Both the position numbers and the translations under genes were made by a program. 22,333 nt of DNA from Limnochordia bacterium (GTDB lineage: Bacteria > Bacillota > Limnochordia > DUMW01), in assembly GCA_023230925.1 (NCBI GenBank), contig JALNWK010000046.1:1-22333 (forward strand), written 5' to 3'. Under the pieces are notes generated by a model that saw only the letters and a list, made by a program, of their open reading frames with translations, did not search any database and had not been told where the DNA came from. The stretch's first letter is position 1; each line of letters opens with the position of its first letter. Below, piece after piece: positions 1-6,895 of the stretch.

Positions 1-35
1 CAAAGGAGTGGGTATGCGCTGGAGTGAGGAAGGGT

Positions 36-919
36 TCAACCATCTACTTCACCTACGTTTGGATTGGGTAAACGGAAGATTTGATGACCAACTCTTCTCC
101 CCCCAATAACTAAATACGCCCATGGCCGACCATTCTCGGTTCCTTTGTACAACTGGAAAAAGAGATAACCGAGTAACACCATAACGACATGGAACGCCAC
201 AGAATTGTGCTTAGTGCTCTTGAAATCTTCGATGTTCCAAAAGTCCTTTGTTTGCCGATAGTCCTTTCTATCTCAGGCCTTAACTCATAGGTCATTACGA
301 TTTGCCTGGCCGTTAGAATATCAAGTAGTGGTATAAATTAGGAGGACCTAGATAGAGCTCCCGCACCAGCCTAAGGAGTGGGAGTTTAGGAAGGGAAAGC
401 CACCGTGTTTGTCCAATGGTGTTGGTTGAAAACAAAACATTACAGGAGTGAACACGATGGCTAAGGAAGCAATTCCACATATTATGCTGCAATCCCTGCC
501 AGAACTTGTGAAAGTTTCGGAGGATGTTGACTTGTTAAGAACGTAGCTATTATACTTCCCCACCCAGTTCCTGATAGTTCCCTCGCTCATGAGACCGTAC
601 TCCAAGTCCCGCTCGCTATCCCATAGGTTCCATCCGATTTTCAGCAACGTTTCGGCATCTGTGATCGCAAAAGGTATGTCGGTCAAACTCGTCATTATCT
701 TCATTTTTGCTGCTATAGACAGAGCCATAAGCAAATGTAGTGGTATACTCATGTTCGCTGCACGTTTGTCGGGATACGCGCTTTCCGGCAACTGCCGTAC
801 ACCTTCGTGCTTCATTTCCATGATGATGGCATCTATAAGATTAGGGAAACTAACCTCTCCAGCGCCGCCTTCAGCGCCTCTAACACTTTACCTTTGTCTT
901 CGTAACCTAGCTGTAACAT
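36..919 (-). pseudogene. Decayed DDE-type transposase (frameshifted, core deleted)
   Basis: Remnant of an insertion-sequence transposase in pieces. An ATG at 919 opens a short N-terminal block (MLQLGYEDKGKVLEALKAAL). The frame changes around 840-860 and continues as an alpha-helical block (NLIDAIIMEMKHEGV, then KMKIMTSLTDIPFAITD and GLMSEGTIRNWVGKY). The C-terminal block starts near 340 with TYELRPEIE. One missing base near 264-266 then moves the frame, after which DYRQTKDFWNIEDFKST and VVMVLLGYLFFQLYKG are read, ending at a TGA at 36-38. From memory, the TYELRPEIE-(E)DYRQ-KDFW-IEDFKST string belongs to a Firmicutes transposase family and includes the catalytic Glu region. The central DDE core is gone and roughly 345-540 reads as unrelated filler. 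No terminal inverted repeats were identified. The IS family is not assigned. Confidence 0.75.
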
Positions 920-1150
920 GCTTATCACCGGTTAGTAAGAACTCCGAACACCCTTAATGTGCCCGTGTGTCTCTTTAATTCGACACCTAACCGTCTCGTT
1001 TACTGTGGTATCTATCATCAGTATCCCGCCAAATAACGGAAAGCAATGATTTATTCGGTGCTAGAATCTAGTGCATCTCCTCCAGACATTCCATATTGCG
1101 AATGAAAGTTGGACCCTAATCCGGGTTCTAGTGTTCATCCCAATCAATAG

Positions 1151-2215
1151 TTAGAGCACGTGGCCCACCCTAAGCAGACGACAGACTCGATACATTAACC
1201 GGCTATTCATGCCTCCGGAAGTCAGCAGTGCCTCCCTGACAGATGCAAATCCCTGATCGTCTACCTTAGGGTCAGAAAGATACATCGCCAAAAGGCCCCG
1301 CACAATTAACAGGTGGAACTGGGCCTCGGGTAGTCTCGATGAAGCATCAATGCTATTGCGCAAGAACCAGATTAACCGTCCTGTGAGAAGATCTAGTGAC
1401 CCGTAGTAGGATACCAGATTCAGATCCCGGTGTTGTCTATCCTCTTCAAGATCAATGAAGTAATCTAGCAAAATATGTAATCCGCACACCCAAGGAAAAT
1501 AGCATCTTAAGATGGCTCCTTTTGACTGCTCATCTACCGGCCCCAACGTTGCAGCCCGAAGCAGGGCAAAAACGGCCAAGGTAGAGCCACACGCGGCAGC
1601 AAATTCCCACCAAAACAAGTTGGGAAATCTGGACCGATAGTCGGCAAACCAACTGGTCAATGCCCCTTCCCGTCCACAGGGTAAATGCTTGTATACCTGC
1701 AGATCAATGTATCTTTGGATGAGTACCTTAATCTCAGGCTGAACCGAGAAGAAGCCCGGCAGTTGCCTTGATGCAGACAAGCACGTCTGGGCCAAGCGTT
1801 CTAGATAGCCGCCGTCATCCTGATGAGGATACCCACGGTAATAGTCTGAATCTATGCTGGACTCCCCCACTGCATTTAGCATCGCTTGATGCAGATTCCG
1901 AAAGGCCTGCTCATCCTCAAATCCAACCCGGTCACATAGATTATCCAGATAGTCACTAATGGTCTGAAGGGAAACGATAGCCCTGAGTAATGGTTCCTCC
2001 TGCGCCTGTAATCCCAGGATGTAGGCCCCACCCCCTAGGCAATGAAACTCCTTCAACGCAATGCTCTCCTTTGCCTGCTGGGCTAGTTCCGCATCGGGGC
2101 AGCAGCAAAGTTCCTGAAGCCAACTCCTTAATTCATCCCTCACCCGCGGCATGATCACGTGAATGTATCTATTTAGATAATAGGGCGTAGGTAGAATTGG
2201 TTGAGTTTGCTGCAT
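1151..2215 (-). CDS. ytpB: DUF2600/YtpB-like tetraprenyl-beta-curcumene-type terpene synthase
   Basis: Predicted class I-like terpene synthase of the DUF2600 family. The characterised member, Bacillus subtilis YtpB, cyclises all-E-heptaprenyl diphosphate (C35) to tetraprenyl-beta-curcumene, precursor of spore-associated sesquarterpenes. The Asp-rich motif SDYLDNLCD is visible at residues 87-95 (D88, D91, D95), and a second acidic patch, DYFIDLEED, at 251-259. Both are expected to bind Mg-diphosphate. Length is 354 aa, about family size. The ATG at 2215 is preferred because AGAGAGGT lies 7 nt upstream; an in-frame GTG at 2224 overlaps that site. The gene overlaps the end of the L,D-transpeptidase gene by about 47 nt, so translation is probably coupled. 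The prenyl synthase two genes upstream plausibly makes its substrate. C35 chain length is inferred. Confidence 0.85.
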   Translation of the reverse strand: MQQTQPILPTPYYLNRYIHVIMPRVRDELRSWLQELCCCPDAELAQQAKESIALKEFHCLGGGAYILGLQAQEEPLLRAIVSLQTISDYLDNLCDRVGFEDEQAFRNLHQAMLNAVGESSIDSDYYRGYPHQDDGGYLERLAQTCLSASRQLPGFFSVQPEIKVLIQRYIDLQVYKHLPCGREGALTSWFADYRSRFPNLFWWEFAAACGSTLAVFALLRAATLGPVDEQSKGAILRCYFPWVCGLHILLDYFIDLEEDRQHRDLNLVSYYGSLDLLTGRLIWFLRNSIDASSRLPEAQFHLLIVRGLLAMYLSDPKVDDQGFASVREALLTSGGMNSRLMYRVCRLLRVGHVL

Positions 2216-2717
2216 TCTGCGCACCTCTCTTCAGTCGATTAACCCAGCGACGCACTCCGTAGAAAAAACCCCTTTGGATGTACACCCGGGTTCCTTGTTC
2301 CACCATTGGATACAACGCTTCGATGTCCTCATTACGCATTCTGATACAACCCTTAGAAACATAAAACCCAATGGACGACGGCTCATTGGTACCATGAATG
2401 CCATACTTAGTGTCCGTGCCGTCCAGATGGGAAAGGCCTAACCAATGGGAACCATAGACACTATCATCCAGAGGCAGACCTAAGGGATTTACTGCTTTGT
2501 CTCCAATTACAAAGCTTCCTTCGGGGGTCAGCGTGGGAAGTTCTCCCGTGGCAACGGGAAAATCGTGTACCAGCCGCTGGTGATCAAAGAAATACAGGCG
2601 ATTATGAGCTTTGACGACAATAATATGGGGCATTTGACTAACCGGCGCAGGACGCTTGATTCCAAGGTAGATCAGAAACACAGTAATCATGCCGATGACA
2701 AGTGCTATTCGTCTCAC
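2169..2717 (-). CDS. L,D-transpeptidase (YkuD domain), membrane anchored
   Basis: Predicted peptidoglycan L,D-transpeptidase acting outside the cytoplasmic membrane. Residues 5-20 form a hydrophobic N-terminal segment (signal anchor or signal peptide) with no obvious cleavage site. The YkuD catalytic core lies at about residues 31-147. The family signature is clear: HGT at 108-110, then SKGCIRM at 121-127 with nucleophile C124 and R126. The usual SHGC histidine is Lys here, a tolerated variant. The GTG start at 2717 lies three bases after the stop codon of the prenyl synthase gene, with GGAG about 10 nt upstream, and the 3' end overlaps the terpene synthase gene. It therefore sits inside what looks like a terpene operon. 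The last 25 residues are Asn/Ser/Ala-rich and probably unstructured. The partner role with terpenes is unknown. Confidence 0.88.
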   Translation of the reverse strand: MRRIALVIGMITVFLIYLGIKRPAPVSQMPHIIVVKAHNRLYFFDHQRLVHDFPVATGELPTLTPEGSFVIGDKAVNPLGLPLDDSVYGSHWLGLSHLDGTDTKYGIHGTNEPSSIGFYVSKGCIRMRNEDIEALYPMVEQGTRVYIQRGFFYGVRRWVNRLKRGAQNAANSTNSTYALLSK

Positions 2718-2720
2718 CGG

Positions 2721-3695
2721 TTACCAACTCCGTGCCAAAAGTTCGTCAGCTAAAGTCAACAGACTCGTTTTAGCACTTGAGTCCGGAATGGGTGCCAAGG
2801 CCTGCTTTGCCATGAAGATATGCTGCTTTGCTCTGTCTCTTGCTCGGGATAGACAACCAGTATGCTCAAGTTGCGTGCAAGCTTCCTGCCATAGGGCATC
2901 ATCTGATTTCCTTCGCCGAATGGCCTCTTTTAGCTTGCAGCCCTTGGAGCCGTCCCGGAGTAATAGGATAATCGGCAAGGTAATAATCCCTTGCAATAGA
3001 TCCAAACCCACCGATTTACCAGTACTCGCCCGGGGTATGAAATCAAGAACGTCATCAATAATCTGGAACGCATACCCGATTTGCTCACCGTAATAGGCTA
3101 CAGTTTCAATCAGCGCCTCGGGCCCTTGTCCTATTAGCGCGCCAGCCTTACAGGATGCTCTAATCAATGATGCTGTCTTGCCAAGAATCCGCCGATAATA
3201 CATTTCCTCCGTTTGGGCAACGTCAAAAAGGCTACGGGCTTGCTCAACTTCACCGATACACATATCCCCGATGGCATTGGTAATCACCGGGACAACACCG
3301 TAACCTACATGTCTTGTTAGCACCTGATAAGCCCTACTGAACAGGAAGTCCCCTGCAAGCACAGCTAGATGATTTCCCCAGCGTGCGTTAACACTAGGTC
3401 GTTCCCTGCGCATATGCGCATGATCGATGATGTCATCATGAATTAACGAAGCCATGTGAATCAGCTCTACACTAGCTGCGACTTCAACAGCTGCCCGGCC
3501 TACCGGTTTAAATAAATCCGCGCAAAGAAGAACTAACCTTGGACGAACCCTTTTGCCAGAACTGAGCAGATGAGTGGCCAACTCTGTCATGGCCTCACTT
3601 TCTGAGGCGACCACCTCCAGCAAACATGCCTCAACTTCGGTTATCTGCTCCTCAATTGTATCCTTAAAGGTCAACGCAGTACCCATTCCACCCAT
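2721..3695 (-). CDS. Long-chain polyprenyl (heptaprenyl-type) diphosphate synthase
   Basis: Trans-isoprenyl diphosphate synthase that adds isopentenyl units to an allylic diphosphate in the cytoplasm. Motifs, numbered from the ATG at 3695: GKRVRPRL at 47-54; first Asp-rich motif LIHDDIID at 84-91 (D87, D88, D91) followed by R96/R97; GKTASL at 172-177; second Asp-rich motif QIIDDVLDF at 211-219. The small residue (Ala) five positions before the first Asp motif fits long-chain products (C30-C50), as in the large subunit of heptaprenyl diphosphate synthase. The ATG at 3695 has AAAGGAG 9 nt upstream; a TTG at 3704 is too close to it. No HepS-type small subunit is visible nearby. Adjacency to a YtpB-like gene suggests C35 supply, but a menaquinone side-chain role is also possible. 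Confidence 0.9.
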   Translation of the reverse strand: MGGMGTALTFKDTIEEQITEVEACLLEVVASESEAMTELATHLLSSGKRVRPRLVLLCADLFKPVGRAAVEVAASVELIHMASLIHDDIIDHAHMRRERPSVNARWGNHLAVLAGDFLFSRAYQVLTRHVGYGVVPVITNAIGDMCIGEVEQARSLFDVAQTEEMYYRRILGKTASLIRASCKAGALIGQGPEALIETVAYYGEQIGYAFQIIDDVLDFIPRASTGKSVGLDLLQGIITLPIILLLRDGSKGCKLKEAIRRRKSDDALWQEACTQLEHTGCLSRARDRAKQHIFMAKQALAPIPDSSAKTSLLTLADELLARSW

Positions 3696-3757
3696 ACCGA
3701 CCAACTCCTTTACACAGCTGTATCAGGATTACTAGGATAGTATGGGCAGTTTTCTAC

Positions 3758-3766
3758 TTTTCCACA
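3758..3766 (+). promoter_or_regulatory. DnaA-box-like 9-mer (TTTTCCACA)
   Basis: One-mismatch match to the DnaA box consensus TTATCCACA, in the short gap between the HTH gene and the prenyl synthase gene. It may belong with the larger group at 4040-4142. Function is inferred only from the motif. Confidence 0.35.
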
Positions 3767-3774
3767 CATGGACA

Positions 3775-4014
3775 TCACTGGCCCGGTCCATCATCCTCCG
3801 GTTCTTGACCTAAGATCCCCAAGGGATCTCCGGTAAGAATGATCACGACTTGGTAGCCTTTTACTTTAGCCCGATTATACAAGGTTGCTACAGAACCTTT
3901 ACCTATGCCCAGTCTTTGGGCAACCTCATCATTCGAGTAACCCATCTCTTTTAGCGCAACTACTTGCCGCTCTCGAAAGCTTAGCTTTTCAACACCACGG
4001 ATCTCAATCTGCAT
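3775..4014 (-). CDS. Small HTH DNA-binding protein (sigma-70 region 4/LuxR-like)
   Basis: A 79-aa protein whose residues 10-55 look like a sigma-70 region 4 or GerE/LuxR-type helix-turn-helix: LSFRERQVVALKEMGYSNDE, then VAQRLGIGKGSVATLYNRA with the usual turn glycine. There is no receiver or core-polymerase-binding domain, so it is a stand-alone DNA-binding module. The tail after residue 60 (TGDPLGILGQEPEDDGPGQ) is acidic and Pro/Gly-rich. Start: ATG at 4014 with GAGAGG 9 nt upstream. It ends about 80 nt before the prenyl synthase start and could regulate that cluster or itself. The DnaA-box-like cluster lies directly upstream. The target is unknown. Confidence 0.7.
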   Translation of the reverse strand: MQIEIRGVEKLSFRERQVVALKEMGYSNDEVAQRLGIGKGSVATLYNRAKVKGYQVVIILTGDPLGILGQEPEDDGPGQ

Positions 4015-4039
4015 GTGCTCTTTCCTCTCAAATCGTCCT

Positions 4040-4142
4040 TGTGGAAAACCCCACTCCTCAAGATGCCTCTATCACAGTCTTGCACGATTATCCCCAAAAG
4101 TTATCCACAAGTTTTACACAGATTGTGGACAACTTATAGACA
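4040..4142. promoter_or_regulatory. Cluster of DnaA-box-like 9-mers
   Basis: Within about 100 bp upstream of the HTH gene are: TGTGGAAAA at 4040-4048 (minus-strand TTTTCCACA); TTATCCCCA at 4088-4096; a perfect TTATCCACA at 4101-4109; TTTTACACA at 4112-4120; TGTGGACAA at 4124-4132 (minus-strand TTGTCCACA); and TTATAGACA at 4134-4142. The last five start 10-13 bp apart, about one helical turn. TTATCCACA is the established DnaA consensus. Such clusters occur at replication origins and at chromosomal DnaA-titrating or regulatory sites. No dnaA, dnaN or rpmH gene is present here, so a regulatory or titration site is likelier than the origin. Confidence 0.5.
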
Positions 4143-4440
4143 GTCTTTATACATAGCATGGAGTTATGATCTTCGACGCCATTACATTGATCCCTGCCAT
4201 GGATTAAACTTAGCAATTTTGATAATCAACTAGTGCTTAGTACTTCTAATAGTCTCTATCTGGATTACCAGAATTTTCTATCACCACCTATTGCAGAAGG
4301 CATTAGTACCAATATTCGAGCGCTAAACACTAATAGAACGCTGGGGGCATATCGGTAACCATACAGCTAATAATCAAACACCCTCACCTTAGTTTCCTCA
4401 TATGATTGAACGAGAGCCAATTGAAAGGAGTGAAAGACAT
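4143..4440. other. AT-rich intergenic region, no gene seen
   Basis: About 300 bp between the DnaA-box-like cluster and the DUF6143-like gene. It is AT-rich and carries several TAG/CTAATAG words (around 4230-4250 and 4330), but no convincing ORF, tRNA or riboswitch fold was seen. It presumably holds the promoter of the downstream plus-strand gene; I could not identify a credible -35/-10 pair. Confidence 0.4.
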
Positions 4441-5097
4441 ATGGATAGCAACCCTAGAGGAAATACTCCAATGGAGCTATTCCAACACACCCCGGTTTCA
4501 GCGATAAACTATCCCCTTCAAGGATACGGATGCTTCCCCGGTTGCGGTTATCCTAGGCCATCAATCTATCCATCGTCATTAAACTATACCGTTGCAATAC
4601 CGATTAATCTGGCCAAATCCTTGGAAGGAAAGTACTTCGTTGGTTATGCAGATAACTTGACCTTGGGGGAAGGAACGAGTGCTTGGGCCCGGCTATATAA
4701 CCCTGTTGACTCCGGGGTCAATCTTCATGTAACGGTCTGGACTGTGAGCGATGTTTCTGAATCACCCTTTCGCGTCCAGATCTGGTTTATGGCTGTGCCT
4801 CCAGGCACACCGTTGGATTCGCCGTTAGTTACTCCGGCAAACCTGGCATTCTATCCGCCATCAAAGCCGAAGATCAGGCTGCAGTATGCCACCAATGTCA
4901 CCGGAGATCCAGTAGGCGGTATAAAGGCCTTTGTCCGCCGCGGCCAACCAGAGACTACCCTTGTGGATGATGAACAGGGTAAGTTCATCTTTCCCCCGGG
5001 AGGGTCTTTCCTTGTTTTCCTATCTAATCCTGAAACACCGGAGTTAGCGGCTAGTGGTAGAATCGCCTTCGGATGGTGGGAAGAACCCATTTGTTAA
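4441..5097 (+). CDS. DUF6143-like conserved protein of unknown function
   Basis: A 218-aa protein with no signal peptide or membrane segment. The N-terminal 40 residues are low-complexity and rich in Pro, Tyr, Gly and Cys (GYGCFPGCGYPRP). From about residue 48 there is a compact, probably beta-rich domain: PINLAKSLEGKYFVGYA, TSAWARLYNPVDSGVNLHV, then KFIFPPGGSFLVFLSN and a C-terminal IAFGWWEEP. I recall this pattern from the DUF6143 family of spore-forming Firmicutes; the assignment is from memory. The ATG at 4441 is chosen because AAAGGAG lies about 10 nt upstream; the in-frame ATG at 4402 has no comparable site. It is monocistronic. No catalytic motif is visible, and a structural or surface-associated role is only a guess. 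Confidence 0.7.
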   Translation: MDSNPRGNTPMELFQHTPVSAINYPLQGYGCFPGCGYPRPSIYPSSLNYTVAIPINLAKSLEGKYFVGYADNLTLGEGTSAWARLYNPVDSGVNLHVTVWTVSDVSESPFRVQIWFMAVPPGTPLDSPLVTPANLAFYPPSKPKIRLQYATNVTGDPVGGIKAFVRRGQPETTLVDDEQGKFIFPPGGSFLVFLSNPETPELAASGRIAFGWWEEPIC

Positions 5098-5482
5098 GCT
5101 AAGGATGGGAACGATCGACTTGATGGCCACCCTGTGCCTTTCCCATGATAATACTGGGTAGAAGCAAGCGCACACGACTATCCGGGGCATGGATACGACG
5201 GCTGTAGTTAACCTAAGTTATCACAAGCTTGGTTGTGAAGGAGCTACGAACAAGACGTTCTGGGAGGAGTGTCTTTGTGATCATCCAAAGTCTACAGGAG
5301 CACATGAAAACCTTTCATGACCAGTAATTCTGCAAAGGACCACATCAGTATTTTGTACCGGACATTTCCACTACACAGAAAAGTAAAGCTTAGGCACAAA
5401 AGGGGCGTGAGCCCATTCGAGACAAGACATTACTCATAATCTCACAGGCAGGATCTATGTTTCTAGCTGAGCCTTTTCGAAG
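5098..5482. other. Intergenic region with minor hairpins and a tiny ORF
   Basis: Nearly 400 bp between convergent genes. It holds a small hairpin TCACAA-gcttgg-TTGTGA at 5221-5238. A 16-codon GTG ORF (5277-5327) lies behind a good GGGAGGAG site, 7 nt spacing. The ORF peptide has no recognisable family. No RNA gene or longer coding region is supported on either strand. Confidence 0.35.
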
Positions 5483-5502
5483 GGGGGCACATATGTGCCC
5501 CC
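5483..5502 (-). terminator. Perfect 20-bp palindrome after the ferredoxin gene
   Basis: GGGGGCAC-ATAT-GTGCCCCC is a perfect inverted repeat seven bases beyond the ferredoxin stop codon. On the minus strand it forms a GC-rich stem of about 8 bp with a tiny loop, but no T-run follows. It is probably a transcript-end hairpin; a protein-binding palindrome cannot be excluded. Confidence 0.5.
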
Positions 5503-5509
5503 TATGTTA

Positions 5510-5704
5510 TTAACCAACAACCTCAATACACTCGACTGGACAACCGTCAACTGCTTCCTGGCAATCATCCTCATATTCCTCAGGTACCTCATCGACGATC
5601 ACCTTGGCGACATCCTCGTCAAGATCAACTTCAAATACTTCTGGGCATGTATCTTCGCAAAGCCCGCAACCGGTGCAAAGATCCTCATCAACTCGTACTT
5701 TCAC
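5510..5704 (-). CDS. Single-cluster [4Fe-4S] ferredoxin
   Basis: A 64-aa acidic cytoplasmic electron carrier. Cysteines lie at 10, 13, 16, 20, 48, 55 and 59. CTGCGLC (10-16) plus C55 of DGCP should bind one [4Fe-4S] cluster. C20 and C48 match the positions that form a disulfide in Thermotoga-type monocluster ferredoxins. The GTG at 5704 is chosen because AAAGGAGG lies 7 nt upstream; a GTG at 5725 would place that site inside the coding sequence. The gene stands alone and is convergent with the plus-strand gene to its left and divergent from pdxS. Its redox partner is unknown; the ferredoxin-tailed aldo/keto reductase nearby is one candidate, by position only. Confidence 0.92.
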   Translation of the reverse strand: MKVRVDEDLCTGCGLCEDTCPEVFEVDLDEDVAKVIVDEVPEEYEDDCQEAVDGCPVECIEVVG

Positions 5705-5825
5705 ATTATTTCCTCCTTTTTTCACAATGCAGCTGCATTATTTAATCTGCTCTCTACATATTCGCTGCCATTGGATACATTCCTGCCAAAAAGCAATGTA
5801 AAGAAGCGGCCTAAAGATGGCGGTG

Positions 5826-5854
5826 TTTACGATGCGCTCAACAAAGAGTATAAT
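5826..5854 (+). promoter_or_regulatory. Sigma-A-type promoter of pdxS
   Basis: TTTACG at 5826-5831 (4 of 6 against TTGACA), a 17-bp spacer, then a perfect TATAAT at 5849-5854. It lies about 40 bp before the pdxS start codon, on the same strand. Confidence 0.65.
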
Positions 5855-5895
5855 ATTGGTGAATAGGATTTCGATGAAAGCAGGAGGAAGATACC

Positions 5896-6765
5896 ATGGT
5901 TAAGGATAAGAATGCGTTTGCACAGCGCTTTCACGGTGGCGTGATTATGGATGTAACTACACCCGAGCAAGCTAGAATAGCCGAAGATGCGGGCGCAGTG
6001 GCTGTCATGGCCTTAGAGCGAGTACCTGCGGACATACGCGCAGCTGGCGGAGTCGCCAGAATGGCTGACCCAGAGATTATATGGAAGATCAAGGAGACAG
6101 TGAGTATTCCAGTAATGGCCAAGGTCCGAATCGGTCATTTTGTGGAAGCCCAGGTGCTTGAGGCCATTAAGGTTGACTTCATCGATGAGAGTGAAGTACT
6201 AACCCCAGCGGATAATAAGTACCATATTGACAAGACGCAGTTTAAGACCCCCTTTGTTTGTGGTGCGCGGAATTTGGGTGAGGCCCTGCGAAGAATTGCA
6301 GAAGGTGCTGCCATGATCCGTACCAAAGGCGAAGCAGGTACCGGAGACGTGGTCGAGGCAGTAAAACACATGAGAACTGTCACCGACGAGATGCGGACGA
6401 TTACCACCCTACCCAAAGAAGAGTTAATGACCAAGGCAAAGGAAATGGGTGCCCCCTATGACCTGTTGCTGCAGGTAGCAAAGACAGGCAAGCTTCCTGT
6501 GGTTAACTTCGCAGCAGGTGGAATTGCGACCCCTGCCGATGCTGCTTTGATGATGCAGCTTGGCGCCGATGGAGTCTTCGTTGGCTCAGGAATATTTAAG
6601 TCCGCCGATCCAGTCGCCCGGGCTAAGGCTGTTGTGCAAGCTACCAAGAACTACAAGGATGCAGAGCTTATCGCTAAGGTTTCAAGAAAACTTGGTGAAC
6701 CTATGTCCGGAATTGCCACATCAACCATGAAGGAAGAAGACCGGATCCAAAACCGCGGCTGGTAG
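5896..6765 (+). CDS. pdxS: Pyridoxal 5'-phosphate synthase lyase subunit PdxS
   Basis: PdxS (YaaD/SnzP family) builds PLP from ribose 5-phosphate, glyceraldehyde 3-phosphate and ammonia, in a dodecamer normally fed ammonia by the glutaminase PdxT. The 289-aa protein is full length. Key residues are present: D19 in VIMDVTT, K76 in VMAKVRIGH, and K144 in MIRTKGEAGTGD, matching D24, K81 and K149 of the B. subtilis enzyme. The C-terminal tail ends in DRIQNRGW, usual for the family. The start ATG has AGGAGGAAG 5-7 nt upstream. The expected partner pdxT does not follow; the next gene is an aldo/keto reductase behind a hairpin. PdxT must be elsewhere, or free ammonia is used. Confidence 0.97.
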   Translation: MVKDKNAFAQRFHGGVIMDVTTPEQARIAEDAGAVAVMALERVPADIRAAGGVARMADPEIIWKIKETVSIPVMAKVRIGHFVEAQVLEAIKVDFIDESEVLTPADNKYHIDKTQFKTPFVCGARNLGEALRRIAEGAAMIRTKGEAGTGDVVEAVKHMRTVTDEMRTITTLPKEELMTKAKEMGAPYDLLLQVAKTGKLPVVNFAAGGIATPADAALMMQLGADGVFVGSGIFKSADPVARAKAVVQATKNYKDAELIAKVSRKLGEPMSGIATSTMKEEDRIQNRGW

Positions 6766-6818
6766 TATCTTTAGGTCCCCAAGGCTCCTTGTTTTATCTC
6801 TTAGGACAACCATAGGAT

Positions 6819-6866
6819 AGGGGTCGGTAGTACGTTTCCTGCACCAGGAAGCCCATACCTACCCCT
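6819..6866 (+). terminator. Nested hairpin after pdxS, terminator-like
   Basis: Outer arms AGGGGTCGGTA (6819-6829) and TACCTACCCCT (6856-6866) pair with one mismatch. Inside is a perfect 6-bp stem TTCCTG-cac-CAGGAA (6836-6850). TTTAATAAG follows the outer arm. The position 50 bp past pdxS fits a terminator, but the two-level structure is more elaborate than usual. Confidence 0.5.
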
Positions 6867-6895
6867 TTAATAAGCATCCAACAATTTTTGACAAG

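Noticed and set aside
110..295. Possible independent 61-aa protein on the minus strand
   Set aside because: Its N-terminus is the TYELRPEIE block of the decayed transposase and the rest is the frameshifted continuation; it is part of the pseudogene.
589..957. 122-aa plus-strand open frame
   Set aside because: Antisense to the readable transposase remnant, with no ribosome site or recognisable motif.
4081..4260. Chromosomal replication origin
   Set aside because: DnaA-box-like motifs are present, but there is no dnaA, dnaN, rpmH or gidA neighbour and no genome-wide skew data; kept as a regulatory cluster only.
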